From: Telmatospirillum sp.
Lineage (GTDB): Bacteria > Pseudomonadota > Alphaproteobacteria > Rhodospirillales > Magnetospirillaceae
DNA: 64,000 nt
Assembly: GCA_009712185.1 (NCBI GenBank)
Contig: WASQ01000036.1
Location: forward strand, 94,935-158,934
Reading direction: 5' to 3'
Positions 1 to 9,019 of this stretch are shown here, in pieces. The notes under the pieces were generated by a model that saw only the letters and a program-made list of their open reading frames with translations, did no database searches and was not told the origin of the DNA. How positions within the stretch are numbered: position 1 is the stretch's first letter; each line of letters starts with the position of its first letter. Both the position numbers and the translations under genes were made by a program.

Positions 1-35
1 GCTGACCGCCGGGGCTGGCGGCCCGGGCGGACCGG

Positions 36-737
36 TCAGGCGAGCGGAAGCGTCTCCCACTCCTTCGCGCCCTGATCCTCGGGTGGCGCCACGATCCCGC
101 CGGAAATCACCAGCTTCAACCCGTCCTCGACAGTCATGGGCAGCCGGCGCACGTCGGTGGCCGGCAGAAACAGCAGAAAGCCGGAGGTGGGATTGGGGGT
201 GGTCGGGACGAACACATTGATCAGTTCCTCCCCCGCCTGATCGCGGATCACGCCGGTCGTGCGGCCGGTGATGAAGGCGATGGTCCAGATGCCCCGCCTT
301 GGATATTCGATCAGGGCGACTTCGCGGAAGGCCTGGGATTTCTGGGCCAGAACAGTTTCGAAGATCTGCTTGATCGCCGAATAGAGCCCGCGCAGAACCG
401 GCGTGCGACGCATCACCGCCTCGGTCAGGCGGACCCAGATGCGCCCGACGAAACCGGCGGTGAGCGCGCCCACCAGTGTCAGAAACACCACCACCAGCAA
501 AAGTCCGATACCGGGGATTCCTCTGACGCCCCAGAGTTTCGCGTCGATATCTGCCGGCAGCAGCGGCGTGACCTGACGGTCGACGAAGTCGATGAACATC
601 CAGGCGATGTAGATGGTGATGGAGATCGGCGCGGTCAGAAGAATCCCGGCGAAGAAATAGGCCCTGAGACGGCCGGCCAGCGTGAGCCGGGGTGACGGGG
701 CGTCGGTCCCGGACGCTTTGTTCTTTCGGTCGGACAT
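36..737 (-). CDS. DUF502 family membrane protein
   Basis: 233 aa; two N-terminal TM segments and the DUF502-like pattern ([25 protein letters not shown]...[15 protein letters not shown]...[26 protein letters not shown]). Confidence 0.85.
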   Translation of the reverse strand: MSDRKNKASGTDAPSPRLTLAGRLRAYFFAGILLTAPISITIYIAWMFIDFVDRQVTPLLPADIDAKLWGVRGIPGIGLLLVVVFLTLVGALTAGFVGRIWVRLTEAVMRRTPVLRGLYSAIKQIFETVLAQKSQAFREVALIEYPRRGIWTIAFITGRTTGVIRDQAGEELINVFVPTTPNPTSGFLLFLPATDVRRLPMTVEDGLKLVISGGIVAPPEDQGAKEWETLPLA

Positions 738-925
738 GGGCGTGGCTTTCTCATGAGGCGGATCGGAGCGGGGTCGGGCGACCAGGCGGACGGATCCGTC
801 CGCGGGTCGTCCGATGGAGCCGGATCTTCATATCATCCCCCTTCCGAAAGAGCGATCCCCCCTTCCGAAAGAGTGAGCTTTGTGAAATCGTTGAGGCGCC
901 CCTCATTCGGATATCCGGTTTTTCC

Positions 926-1420
926 ATGACAGAGTCCCTCCCTCCCCGCCCGGTCATCGGCGTTGGCGCCCTCGGCGGGATAGACGGCCGGTTTCTTTTG
1001 ATCCGGCGCGGTCATCCGCCGCGCCAGGGATGCTGGAGCCTTCCCGGAGGCCGGCAGGAGGCCGGTGAAACCGTGGAACAGGCGGGCCGGCGCGAAATCA
1101 GGGAGGAGACGGGAGTCTCGATCCGGGTCGTCGACGTCCTGGCCGTTGTCGATCTGATGGGGGGAGAGGACGGCGCCGGTTATCACTATACGGTCATCGA
1201 TCTTGAGGCCGAATGGACGGATGGCGAGGCTGTGGCCGGCGACGACGCGGCGGATCTGGTGTGGGCCCATCCCGATCATTTGGAGTCTTTCGGATTGAGC
1301 CCGGCGCTTCTTGCGGTCATTGCCTCCTCGGTGGACCGGCGGCGTGGCGGCCCCGGGGCGCCGACACTTCTGTCGCTCTCGCCGGCCGCGGCATCGGGAT
1401 CTGGTGGCGGCGGGCGATGA
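926..1420 (+). CDS. Nudix hydrolase (start placed at internal Met of the 692..1420 ORF)
   Basis: Nudix box [24 protein letters not shown]. Confidence 0.85.
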   Translation: MTESLPPRPVIGVGALGGIDGRFLLIRRGHPPRQGCWSLPGGRQEAGETVEQAGRREIREETGVSIRVVDVLAVVDLMGGEDGAGYHYTVIDLEAEWTDGEAVAGDDAADLVWAHPDHLESFGLSPALLAVIASSVDRRRGGPGAPTLLSLSPAAASGSGGGGR

Positions 1421-1517
1421 CGCGGGAAGCCGGGTGTCGGGTCTTTAGCAGGGTTTTTCTGGAACCCGGACACCTGTCTCGCCTATGATATGTTTTTAAC
1501 AGAGCCTTTATTTACCT

Positions 1518-2681
1518 TTGATCATGTGTGTTTCTTCCAACTGCCTTGCGATGATTGAACGGCTTGTCGCCTTCGACACCACCAGTCATCGATCCAACCT
1601 TGACGCCGTCTCCTTCATCCGGGAAACGCTGGAAGGCCTTGGTGCGGTGTGCCGGCTGACCTATGACGACGATCGCCGCAAGGCCAATCTCTATGCGACC
1701 CTGGGTGCGACTGACCGGCCGGGAATTATGCTGTCAGGCCATACCGACGTGGTCCCGGTGGAGGGGCAGACCTGGCAGTCCGATCCTTTCCGGCTGACGA
1801 TGCGAGACGGCGCCTGCTTCGGCCGCGGCGCGGCCGACATGAAATCCTTCATCGGCCTGTGCCTTGGATTGGCCCCCGAATTCATGGCGCGAGGTCTTGA
1901 GACACCGCTGCATTTTTCCTTTTCCTACGATGAGGAGATGGGATGCGTCGGCGTCAGACGGCTGATCGCCGATCTTGCCGGAATGCCGGTGCGTCCCCGG
2001 ATCTGTATCGTCGGCGAACCCACGGGGATGCAGGTGATCGCCGGCCATAAGGGTAAGAAAAGCGTGCATTGCCATGTGCATGGCAAGGAAAGTCACTCCG
2101 CCCTGGCCCAGGGGGTCAATGCCGTCGAGGTCGCGGCCGAGGTGATCACCCATATCCGGTCCCTGCAACGGCGGATCCGGCGGGACGGTCCGTTCGATCA
2201 GTCCTACGAGCCGCCATTTACGACCTTGCACACCGGAAAGGTGTCGGGCGGCCATGCGCTGAACATCGTTCCCCGGGACTGCCTGTTCGATTTCGAGATC
2301 CGCGCCCTGCCCGGCCAGGATTCCAACGCCTTGCTGGACGAGATCCGAACCTTCGCGGCAACCAGTCTTGAGCCGGAGATGAAGTCCAGAGACCCCTCCA
2401 CCGGGATCGACTTCACCGTCATGAACGATACCGCCGGCTTCGATCTGCCGGATGACCACCCTGCGGTTCGTTTCGTGACCGCCCTGACCGGGGCCAATCA
2501 GACCGGGCGCGTCAGTTTCGGGACCGAGGCCGGTCTCTTCAACGAGGCGGGCGTTCCAACGGTCGTCTGCGGCCCGGGCTTTATCGAACAGGCTCACCGT
2601 CCGGACGAGTTTATTTCCCTGGATCAACTGGCTCAGGGCGAGGCGTTCCTGCGCCGCCTGATGGATCAGATCTGCCGCTGA
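1518..2681 (+). CDS. argE: Acetylornithine deacetylase (M20 peptidase family)
   Basis: 387 aa; metal-binding motifs SGHTDVVPVEGQTW, GRGAADMKSF, GEPTGMQVIAGHKGKKS. Confidence 0.85.
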   Translation: MIMCVSSNCLAMIERLVAFDTTSHRSNLDAVSFIRETLEGLGAVCRLTYDDDRRKANLYATLGATDRPGIMLSGHTDVVPVEGQTWQSDPFRLTMRDGACFGRGAADMKSFIGLCLGLAPEFMARGLETPLHFSFSYDEEMGCVGVRRLIADLAGMPVRPRICIVGEPTGMQVIAGHKGKKSVHCHVHGKESHSALAQGVNAVEVAAEVITHIRSLQRRIRRDGPFDQSYEPPFTTLHTGKVSGGHALNIVPRDCLFDFEIRALPGQDSNALLDEIRTFAATSLEPEMKSRDPSTGIDFTVMNDTAGFDLPDDHPAVRFVTALTGANQTGRVSFGTEAGLFNEAGVPTVVCGPGFIEQAHRPDEFISLDQLAQGEAFLRRLMDQICR

Positions 2682-2707
2682 GCGGCCCCGCCGCGGACGC
2701 TTTTTGG

Positions 2708-2743
2708 AAAAAGGCACGATGCCTGACCGCATCGTGCCTTTTT
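2708..2743. terminator. Bidirectional Rho-independent terminator
   Basis: Perfect inverted repeat AAAAAGGCACGATGC-ctgacc-GCATCGTGCCTTTTT between convergent genes. Confidence 0.9.
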
Positions 2744-2762
2744 TAAATAGGTGATTGTCCGG

Positions 2763-2993
2763 TCAGACCTTTTCAACATTGATGTCGTGCAGCCGTTTCC
2801 CGTAATGGTCGTCCCAGTCGGCCCCTTGCGGGATCAGGTTTTCGCAGCGGAAATAGGTGTGATGGTGTTCGAGAAGGCGACTCTGGTTCAACAGCAACCG
2901 ATTGTAGGCATTGAATCCCGCACAGGTGAGCTGAATCCACCCGTTCCAAAGAGCCAATTGAAAAGAAAACAGGGATTCGAGTTGCGGTGTCAT
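2763..2993 (-). CDS. Small conserved-type hypothetical protein (76 aa, phasin-like character)
   Basis: ORF following the terminator; WNGWIQLTCAGFNAYNRLLLNQSRLLEHH. Confidence 0.55.
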   Translation of the reverse strand: MTPQLESLFSFQLALWNGWIQLTCAGFNAYNRLLLNQSRLLEHHHTYFRCENLIPQGADWDDHYGKRLHDINVEKV

Positions 2994-3213
2994 GGCGATC
3001 TCCTCCCTCGTCTGACTGTTTGTTCCGTCTGAAAGATATCGATCGCTTACTTTACCAGATTACCCGGGTCTTCATAGTCGGCTTCTCGCCAAAGGAGCGT
3101 GGCCTTAAGGCCTAATGGGGTCCCCCCGCGCCGCCGCGCTCCGACAGCAAAGATTGTCCGGCAGGGCAAGGAGTGGCAAACTCGGCTCATCGTTCATGGT
3201 GGGTCTTAAGGTC

Positions 3214-3609
3214 ATGGCAAACACAGATCGCAATCGCCTTCGCAAAATCGCGGGGAACCTGTCGGAGGACGAGCGCAAAAGCAAACTGAGCGCCGCCGCC
3301 GATATCCGTCGCGATATCGAAGAGGTTCTGGGAACCGATATCGTGAACCAGGAAAAGCTGGTTGCCCTGGCTGAGGGCATCTGGCTCGCGATTCCGGTCA
3401 CGGCAAGGGCGCGTTTCACGGCCGAGGACTGGCAGCGGGCCATCCATGAGCGGTGCACCGCGGCCCTGGTCAGGGCCGAGCAGAAGCTTGAGGAAAACAA
3501 ATATGACGACAAGATGTTTGCCGCGAAGGTGAAAATTCTGCGTCAGACCTTTGCAGCGCAGGTCGTTCGCGCGATGCAGTCCGTGGCCGATAAATATCGC
3601 CGGGGCTGA
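3214..3609 (+). CDS. Hypothetical helical protein (start uncertain within 3115..3609 ORF)
   Basis: MANTDRNRLRKIAGNLSEDERKSKLSAAADIRRDIEEVLG...; charged helical composition typical of a real protein. Confidence 0.6.
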   Translation: MANTDRNRLRKIAGNLSEDERKSKLSAAADIRRDIEEVLGTDIVNQEKLVALAEGIWLAIPVTARARFTAEDWQRAIHERCTAALVRAEQKLEENKYDDKMFAAKVKILRQTFAAQVVRAMQSVADKYRRG

Positions 3610-3693
3610 CCGATCCTTCCCCCTTTCCCTCCGTTCCCGTCTGTGGCGGGCAACTGGTGCGCGTGGCCTATCAGGCCGGCCGTTGGATGACCG

Positions 3694-4149
3694 ATGCCCG
3701 GGCAGGATGCCGATCTTTCCAAGCTGACGTTCCTGGTGGTCGAGGACCAGGAGCATATCCGTTGCCTGATCGTGCAGTTGCTGGCGCGACTGGAGGTCGG
3801 CCGGGTGCTGGAGGAGGCTGACGGCGGGGCGGCGCTGCGCCTGATGTCGTCGGAGTCCCCGGATTTCATTCTTTGCGACGTCTGGATGGAGCCCGTTGAC
3901 GGTCTCGCCTTCCTGCGCCGCCTGCGGTCCGGCGAGGTCGGCACGGAAAATGCGGCCGTTCCGGTCGTTTTTCTGACCGCGGATTCGGAACAGGGAACCG
4001 TCATGGCCGCGATAGAGGGGGACGTCGACGGTTATCTTGTGAAGCCCGTATCCCTGGCGGATCTGCGAACGAAGATCACCGCCATCCTCGACCGTCGCAG
4101 GTCCGGTCTGCGTCCCAAAGCGGTTCCCCAGCCCCGGCCGGTGTCCTGA
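3694..4149 (+). CDS. Response regulator receiver (CheY-like) protein
   Basis: LTFLVVEDQEHIRCL...DFILCDVWMEPVDGLAFLRRLR...VVFLTADSEQ...GYLVKPVSLADL. Confidence 0.9.
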   Translation: MPGQDADLSKLTFLVVEDQEHIRCLIVQLLARLEVGRVLEEADGGAALRLMSSESPDFILCDVWMEPVDGLAFLRRLRSGEVGTENAAVPVVFLTADSEQGTVMAAIEGDVDGYLVKPVSLADLRTKITAILDRRRSGLRPKAVPQPRPVS

Positions 4150-4671
4150 CCGGTCATAGTGGTCCTCGCCGACCGGAACAGATCCTCATCAATCAGTTTT
4201 CCGGTGAAATGCCCCCGGAATTCCGTCGGCAGCAGGTTTTACCACCAGCCTGTGCGGATCGGAACCGATCAGCATAGACAGTCGGCCCTGAGGCAAGTTT
4301 CTCCGAAACTTTTGCGCCCCCGCCCGCTATTCACTCGCCGGTCCGGGGTGGGCCGGCCAACCGGCGATGAGTCATCCGCAGCGCCGGTTGGTATAAATTG
4401 CCACCTGAGAGTGATATATAATTACTCATTTGAATAAAAAATAGAAAATACAAAAAATTTTACGTAAAAACGGAAAAATTATCCGTCGAAAAGAGTCAAA
4501 GAGACGATTTTCGGGAAGGGAATTTTTACAATCGATGGTTTTTCTGATAGCGTTTTTAGTCACTTCTGCATGACGTCCGGTTGTGAGGGCATTGCGTGTT
4601 ATAGATCAATTCTGATCGATATTTTTCTATCGGACGTTACGAAAAACGAATGATTCGGTGGATGGTGACTC

Positions 4672-6012
4672 GTGAAAATAATAACCGCTCTATTGACATT
4701 AATGTTGTGCGGATGTGCCACAACATTTCCCCCGTCTGTGGTCGATCTTCAAAAGCCGGTTTCGATTCAACCGACTGAAGGAATAGTCCTGATCGGAATG
4801 GGGATCGAGGATGTTGATCGTGATGCCAAATTGAACGGCAGCTTTATCCCGATCAACGCGGTCTCAGGAACTCCGGTCAGAAATATGGAATATCCCATTG
4901 CTTTATATAACAGAGATATTCGTCGCAATGCGGAAAACGGTAAGTGGCCGGCTTATTTTGCCTATCATCTTCCTGCGGGAACCTATGCTCTGGGATGGAT
5001 GTCCAATTGGGAATCCGGAGACGATCATCGATTTTTCATGATCACACAGTTTCCTGGCAGCCTCCGTTCGGAAGATAAGGTGGGCCAGATCGATCATCAC
5101 ATGTCGATGACCGGGAAAGCGCAGCCCAATACTCCGACATTTACCGTCCAGGCGGGTCAGGTCAGCTATGTCGGCGACTTATTGTTCGACGTCACCGATC
5201 CATCGAAATTGCGCTGGTCCTTCGGGTTGAGCGAAAAAAGCGCGAAGGAGTCTTTGCTCAAATCCGGACTTCAGGACCGGATGGTGACGAAACCGATGAC
5301 GCGCTTCGACAACGCACCGGCCACCGGAAAGGATGGCGTCGATGCGGTGCCACCCCCTAAGGAGTTGCCAAAGCAGGAGTCCATTACGTCTACCAATCAT
5401 GCCGATAATCTTCAGCTCGGTGATGGTAATGCCGTCGTTATCATCGGTTTTCGCTTTCCGGCGCTTGTGCAGGATGAAGCCTTCGTCAGATCCGTTCATG
5501 GTGGATTTATTGCGATAGATCCGAATACGGGGAAAAGAATAAGCAGAAAAATAATTGAAATATGGGTATCCTGCGCATCTTTATCGTCCGCAAACGAGTG
5601 TGATAAATATCAATACAAGGTCTACGTAATTCCCCCAGGAACCTATGCGTTGTCCTGGCTTTTGAGGACATCTCCGGGATTTTTAAACAGAAGCGATAAT
5701 AGAGGTGTCTGGCAGTTCGATCGAAATTCCGATCTTGTTTTCAATATGTCGACTTATGGGGCTGGCGTCTATGTCAGTAATTCCAAGGTGTCGGACTCAA
5801 CGGTTGTAAATCTTGGATCTCCAACATTTTCGGTAAATGCCAATGAGGCTGTTTATGTTGGCAATATCAATGCGGATGTCTGGAAACACGAACTGATATT
5901 GACCCACAATGAGGAGGATGCAAGGAAAGCCTTGTTCACTGCCCCCTATGCTCCCGATATGGTCTACCGGCAAATGATGCCCTTTATACCGCCGGGTGCC
6001 CCGAAGCAATAA
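4672..6012 (+). CDS. Putative lipoprotein with two tandem homologous domains
   Basis: Lipobox LMLCGCATT; internal repeats (YHLPAGTYALGWM / YVIPPGTYALSWL; TPTFTVQAGQVSYVGDLLFDV / SPTFSVNANEAVYVGNINADV). Confidence 0.8.
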   Translation: MKIITALLTLMLCGCATTFPPSVVDLQKPVSIQPTEGIVLIGMGIEDVDRDAKLNGSFIPINAVSGTPVRNMEYPIALYNRDIRRNAENGKWPAYFAYHLPAGTYALGWMSNWESGDDHRFFMITQFPGSLRSEDKVGQIDHHMSMTGKAQPNTPTFTVQAGQVSYVGDLLFDVTDPSKLRWSFGLSEKSAKESLLKSGLQDRMVTKPMTRFDNAPATGKDGVDAVPPPKELPKQESITSTNHADNLQLGDGNAVVIIGFRFPALVQDEAFVRSVHGGFIAIDPNTGKRISRKIIEIWVSCASLSSANECDKYQYKVYVIPPGTYALSWLLRTSPGFLNRSDNRGVWQFDRNSDLVFNMSTYGAGVYVSNSKVSDSTVVNLGSPTFSVNANEAVYVGNINADVWKHELILTHNEEDARKALFTAPYAPDMVYRQMMPFIPPGAPKQ

Positions 6013-6047
6013 CCGGTCGATAAAGGGGAGCGCGCCGCTTGCCGCGT

Positions 6048-6079
6048 CCCGTTCAAGCGCCGTCTGGCGCTTGAACGGG
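6048..6079. terminator. Strong hairpin between convergent genes
   Basis: CCCGTTCAAGCGCC-gtct-GGCGCTTGAACGGG, 14-bp perfect stem. Confidence 0.7.
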
Positions 6080-6099
6080 CCTGCCAGCGCGCCGGGGCG

Positions 6100-6867
6100 T
6101 CACCGCTGCATCAGCGCGAACACGCCCCACCCCAGATAGTCCCGCGTGTAGGTGGCGTAGCGTCCGGGCTCCGTGGTCAATTTGGTCCGGACTTCGTCCG
6201 CGAAGTCGTCATCGGGATTGGCGTCAAGCCAGCGACGCATGGTCAACCATTTTGCCGCCTCATATCGGTCCCAGCCGTCCTGGTCCGCCAGAACCATTTC
6301 AACGACATCACAGCCAAGGCGACCAAAAGACGCGATCAGGTCCGGCAGGACGAAAAAATCGGAGCCCGCGCCGGCAAGACACCCCCTGGCACCCTCTTCC
6401 GTCGGGGGACGTTGCCGCCAGTAGGGTTCGCCGATGAGGATGATTCCGCCGTCTCGCAGGCTCCGCGCCAGAAGCCCGAGCGTGCCGGCGACTCCGCCGC
6501 CGATCCAGGTGGCGCCAACACAGGCGGCCACGTCGACCATCTCTTCGGAAACATAGCCGGCGGCATCGCCATGGATAAAGGTGACACGGTCTGCGACGCC
6601 GAGCTCGGCTGCGCGGATCTTCGCCTGCTCGGTGAACAACCGGCTCATGTCGACGCCCGTACCGACGATGCCGTGGTCGCGGGCCCAGGTACACAGCATC
6701 TCTCCCGAACCACTGCCAAGGTCTAGTACCCGGGCCCGCGGCTCCAGCCGCAGCGCCGCGCCGAGAGTGGCGAGCTTTTCAGGGGTGATCGGATTATGGA
6801 TGCGGTGGGCGCTTTCCGTGATCGTAAAGATCCGTGGGATATCCAAAGCGGAAGACCTTTTTGGCAA
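6100..6867 (-). CDS. SAM-dependent class I methyltransferase
   Basis: ARVLDLGSGSGEMLCTWA motif I, GTGVDMS, DVAACVGATWIGGG; 255 aa. Confidence 0.8.
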   Translation of the reverse strand: MPKRSSALDIPRIFTITESAHRIHNPITPEKLATLGAALRLEPRARVLDLGSGSGEMLCTWARDHGIVGTGVDMSRLFTEQAKIRAAELGVADRVTFIHGDAAGYVSEEMVDVAACVGATWIGGGVAGTLGLLARSLRDGGIILIGEPYWRQRPPTEEGARGCLAGAGSDFFVLPDLIASFGRLGCDVVEMVLADQDGWDRYEAAKWLTMRRWLDANPDDDFADEVRTKLTTEPGRYATYTRDYLGWGVFALMQR

Positions 6868-7140
6868 ATTGGCGGGACGCGGTCATACGACGCCGGGGAA
6901 AGCCGGCGTCCGAAGCCGGAGGATGGAGACGACGACCGAGTGGAGTCTGGAAGAATACCCCCCGTGGCCAGGTCGCGCCACCGTGTCGCATCGGTGGCCC
7001 GGACGGTTCGAAGAAACCCGGCTCAAGGGCTTGCGGCGACGGGGCGGCCCTGGAGCGATCCGCCGGATGGTGGGCCTGAGAAGCGCGGATATGCTGCTCA
7101 TTTCCAGCCCGACGGGACCGCATTTCGCAGTGGAGGCTCT

Positions 7141-7893
7141 CTATCTCTGTTCTGACGGCCCCAATCGTTCCGGCCCCCGTCGTTCCGATCCCTGCGGTTT
7201 CCTGGTCGTCTCGGCTTCTTCTTGCGAGGCTGCAAGGCCGGCCAGCACGAAACGGTGAAGGTGTCCGACCATAAAGTCGACGTCCGTGGGTCTTGCCGCA
7301 ACATTGGGAAACAGGTGCGAGAAGACTCCGCGATCGGCGATCAGCATCATGACGCAAGGCGCGACCGTGGTGACGATGCCCCGGGTGACAGCCGGATGGG
7401 ATTCGGGAAGCGACATCAGTTCGGCCACGATCTGACGGACATGGCCGATCTTTGGCATGACCTCGCGCACCCGGAGTGTCTCGAACATGGGGGTCGGCAT
7501 CACGATTTCGCGCCCCAGGATTCGAAACGCCCCGGACGACGCCGTCGTCCCCATGGCGGCGCGCACGAACAGTTCGATGCCCGATCTCAATTTTTCGGGA
7601 GCGGCCATCCGCGAGGACGCAAGGGCGGACAATGAGTCTTCCGTCACCAGATGCCGGTGCGCCTCGATCAGAACCGCCAGATACAAATCCTCCATGCCCC
7701 CGAAATGGTAATTGATCGCCGCCGGGTTGACGGAGGCCCGGTCACAGATCGCCCGGCCGGTGGCGCGATCGAAACCGTATTCCGCGAAAACAGATCTGGC
7801 GGCCTCCAGAAGAAGTGTTCTGGTGCTTCCATCATCTGCCGAATGGGCGCGAGGTTTCCGCCGATAAGGCCTAAAAGTAGGGGAATTATCCAT
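7141..7893 (-). CDS. pltZ: TetR-family regulator, PltZ-like, divergent from exporter operon
   Basis: TRTLLLEAARSVFAEYGFDRATGRAICDRASVNPAAINYHFGGMEDLYLAVL HTH; neighbours a plt-type exporter. Confidence 0.75.
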   Translation of the reverse strand: MDNSPTFRPYRRKPRAHSADDGSTRTLLLEAARSVFAEYGFDRATGRAICDRASVNPAAINYHFGGMEDLYLAVLIEAHRHLVTEDSLSALASSRMAAPEKLRSGIELFVRAAMGTTASSGAFRILGREIVMPTPMFETLRVREVMPKIGHVRQIVAELMSLPESHPAVTRGIVTTVAPCVMMLIADRGVFSHLFPNVAARPTDVDFMVGHLHRFVLAGLAASQEEAETTRKPQGSERRGPERLGPSEQR

Positions 7894-7923
7894 AGTTGTT
7901 ATACTAACGGTTCTGTCTGTTCA

Positions 7924-7961
7924 GTCAAATTCAAAATGCAAATTTCAAATTCACATTTGAC
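7924..7961. promoter_or_regulatory. Candidate TetR operator in the divergent promoter
   Basis: Inverted repeat GTCAAAT-N24-ATTTGAC between divergent TetR and HlyD genes. Confidence 0.5.
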
Positions 7962-7993
7962 ATTAAAATGAGTTGGGTCTAATCTCAACCATC

Positions 7994-9019
7994 ATGAAAC
8001 GCGCTATCCCAATGATCCTGATCCCCACCCTGGCTGCGTTGGCTGGCGGCTATTGGTGGCAATCCCAACGGGCCGAAAAGCCGGCCGATTTCGCGCTTTA
8101 TGGCAATATCGATCTGCGTCAGGTCTCTCTCGCGTTCAATGGTGATGCCCGGATTGTCACGCTCTCCGTCCAGGAGGGCGATCACGTTCATCCAGGACAG
8201 GTTCTGGGCAACCTCGATGCGGATCGCCTGACGCACCAGCTTGCCGAGGCGACAGCACAATTGGAGGCACAACGTCAACTTGTCCTCAGGGCGCATAACG
8301 GCAGCCGGCCCGAGGAAATCGCTCAAGCCAGGGCCTCGGTCGCGGCCTCTGAGGCCGATGCGGCCTATGCCCGCAACCAGTTGGACAGACTTCAAAAGGT
8401 GGCCTCCACGTCAAGTGGGGAAGCGGTCAGCCGCCAGGACCTCGACAACGCCAAGTCCGCCCTCGACGCCGCCAATGCCAGGCTTGAGAACGCGCGCAAA
8501 GCTCTTGAACTCGCAGTCCTGGGACCGCGCAAGGAGGATGTCGCGCAGGCCGAGGCCCTGCAAAAGGCGGCTGAGGCGAAGGTGGCCTATTTGCGTCGTC
8601 TCCTGGCCGACACCACCCTGATTGCGCCCGCCAATGCGGTCGTGCGCAATCGCCTTCTGGAGCCGGGCGACATGGCGTCGCCCGAAAAACCGGTTTATTC
8701 ACTCGCCATCGTCGATCCGAAATGGGTCCGGGCGTTCGTTTCCGAAACCGACCTGGGCCGGCTTCGCCCCGGCATGGCCGCGAAAGTCTCCGCCGACAGT
8801 TTTCCCGGCCGCCAGTTCGACGGATGGATCGGGTTCATATCGCCGGTGGCCGAGTTCACTCCGAAATCCGTCCAGACGGAAGAATTGCGGCCAAGTCTGG
8901 CTTATGAGGTGCGGGTCTTCGTCAAGGATCAGAATGACGAATTGAGGCTCGGCATGCCCGCGACCGTGCGGCTGGTCCCGGCCGGCGGAGACCAGCAACA
9001 TCCGGCGTCGTCATCATGA
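7994..9019 (+). CDS. HlyD/membrane-fusion subunit of plt-type ABC exporter
   Basis: N-terminal TM, GNIDLRQVSLAFNGDARI...EGDHVHPGQVLGNLD...PANAVVRNRLLEPGDMASPEKPVYSL; operon context. Confidence 0.85.
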   Translation: MKRAIPMILIPTLAALAGGYWWQSQRAEKPADFALYGNIDLRQVSLAFNGDARIVTLSVQEGDHVHPGQVLGNLDADRLTHQLAEATAQLEAQRQLVLRAHNGSRPEEIAQARASVAASEADAAYARNQLDRLQKVASTSSGEAVSRQDLDNAKSALDAANARLENARKALELAVLGPRKEDVAQAEALQKAAEAKVAYLRRLLADTTLIAPANAVVRNRLLEPGDMASPEKPVYSLAIVDPKWVRAFVSETDLGRLRPGMAAKVSADSFPGRQFDGWIGFISPVAEFTPKSVQTEELRPSLAYEVRVFVKDQNDELRLGMPATVRLVPAGGDQQHPASSS

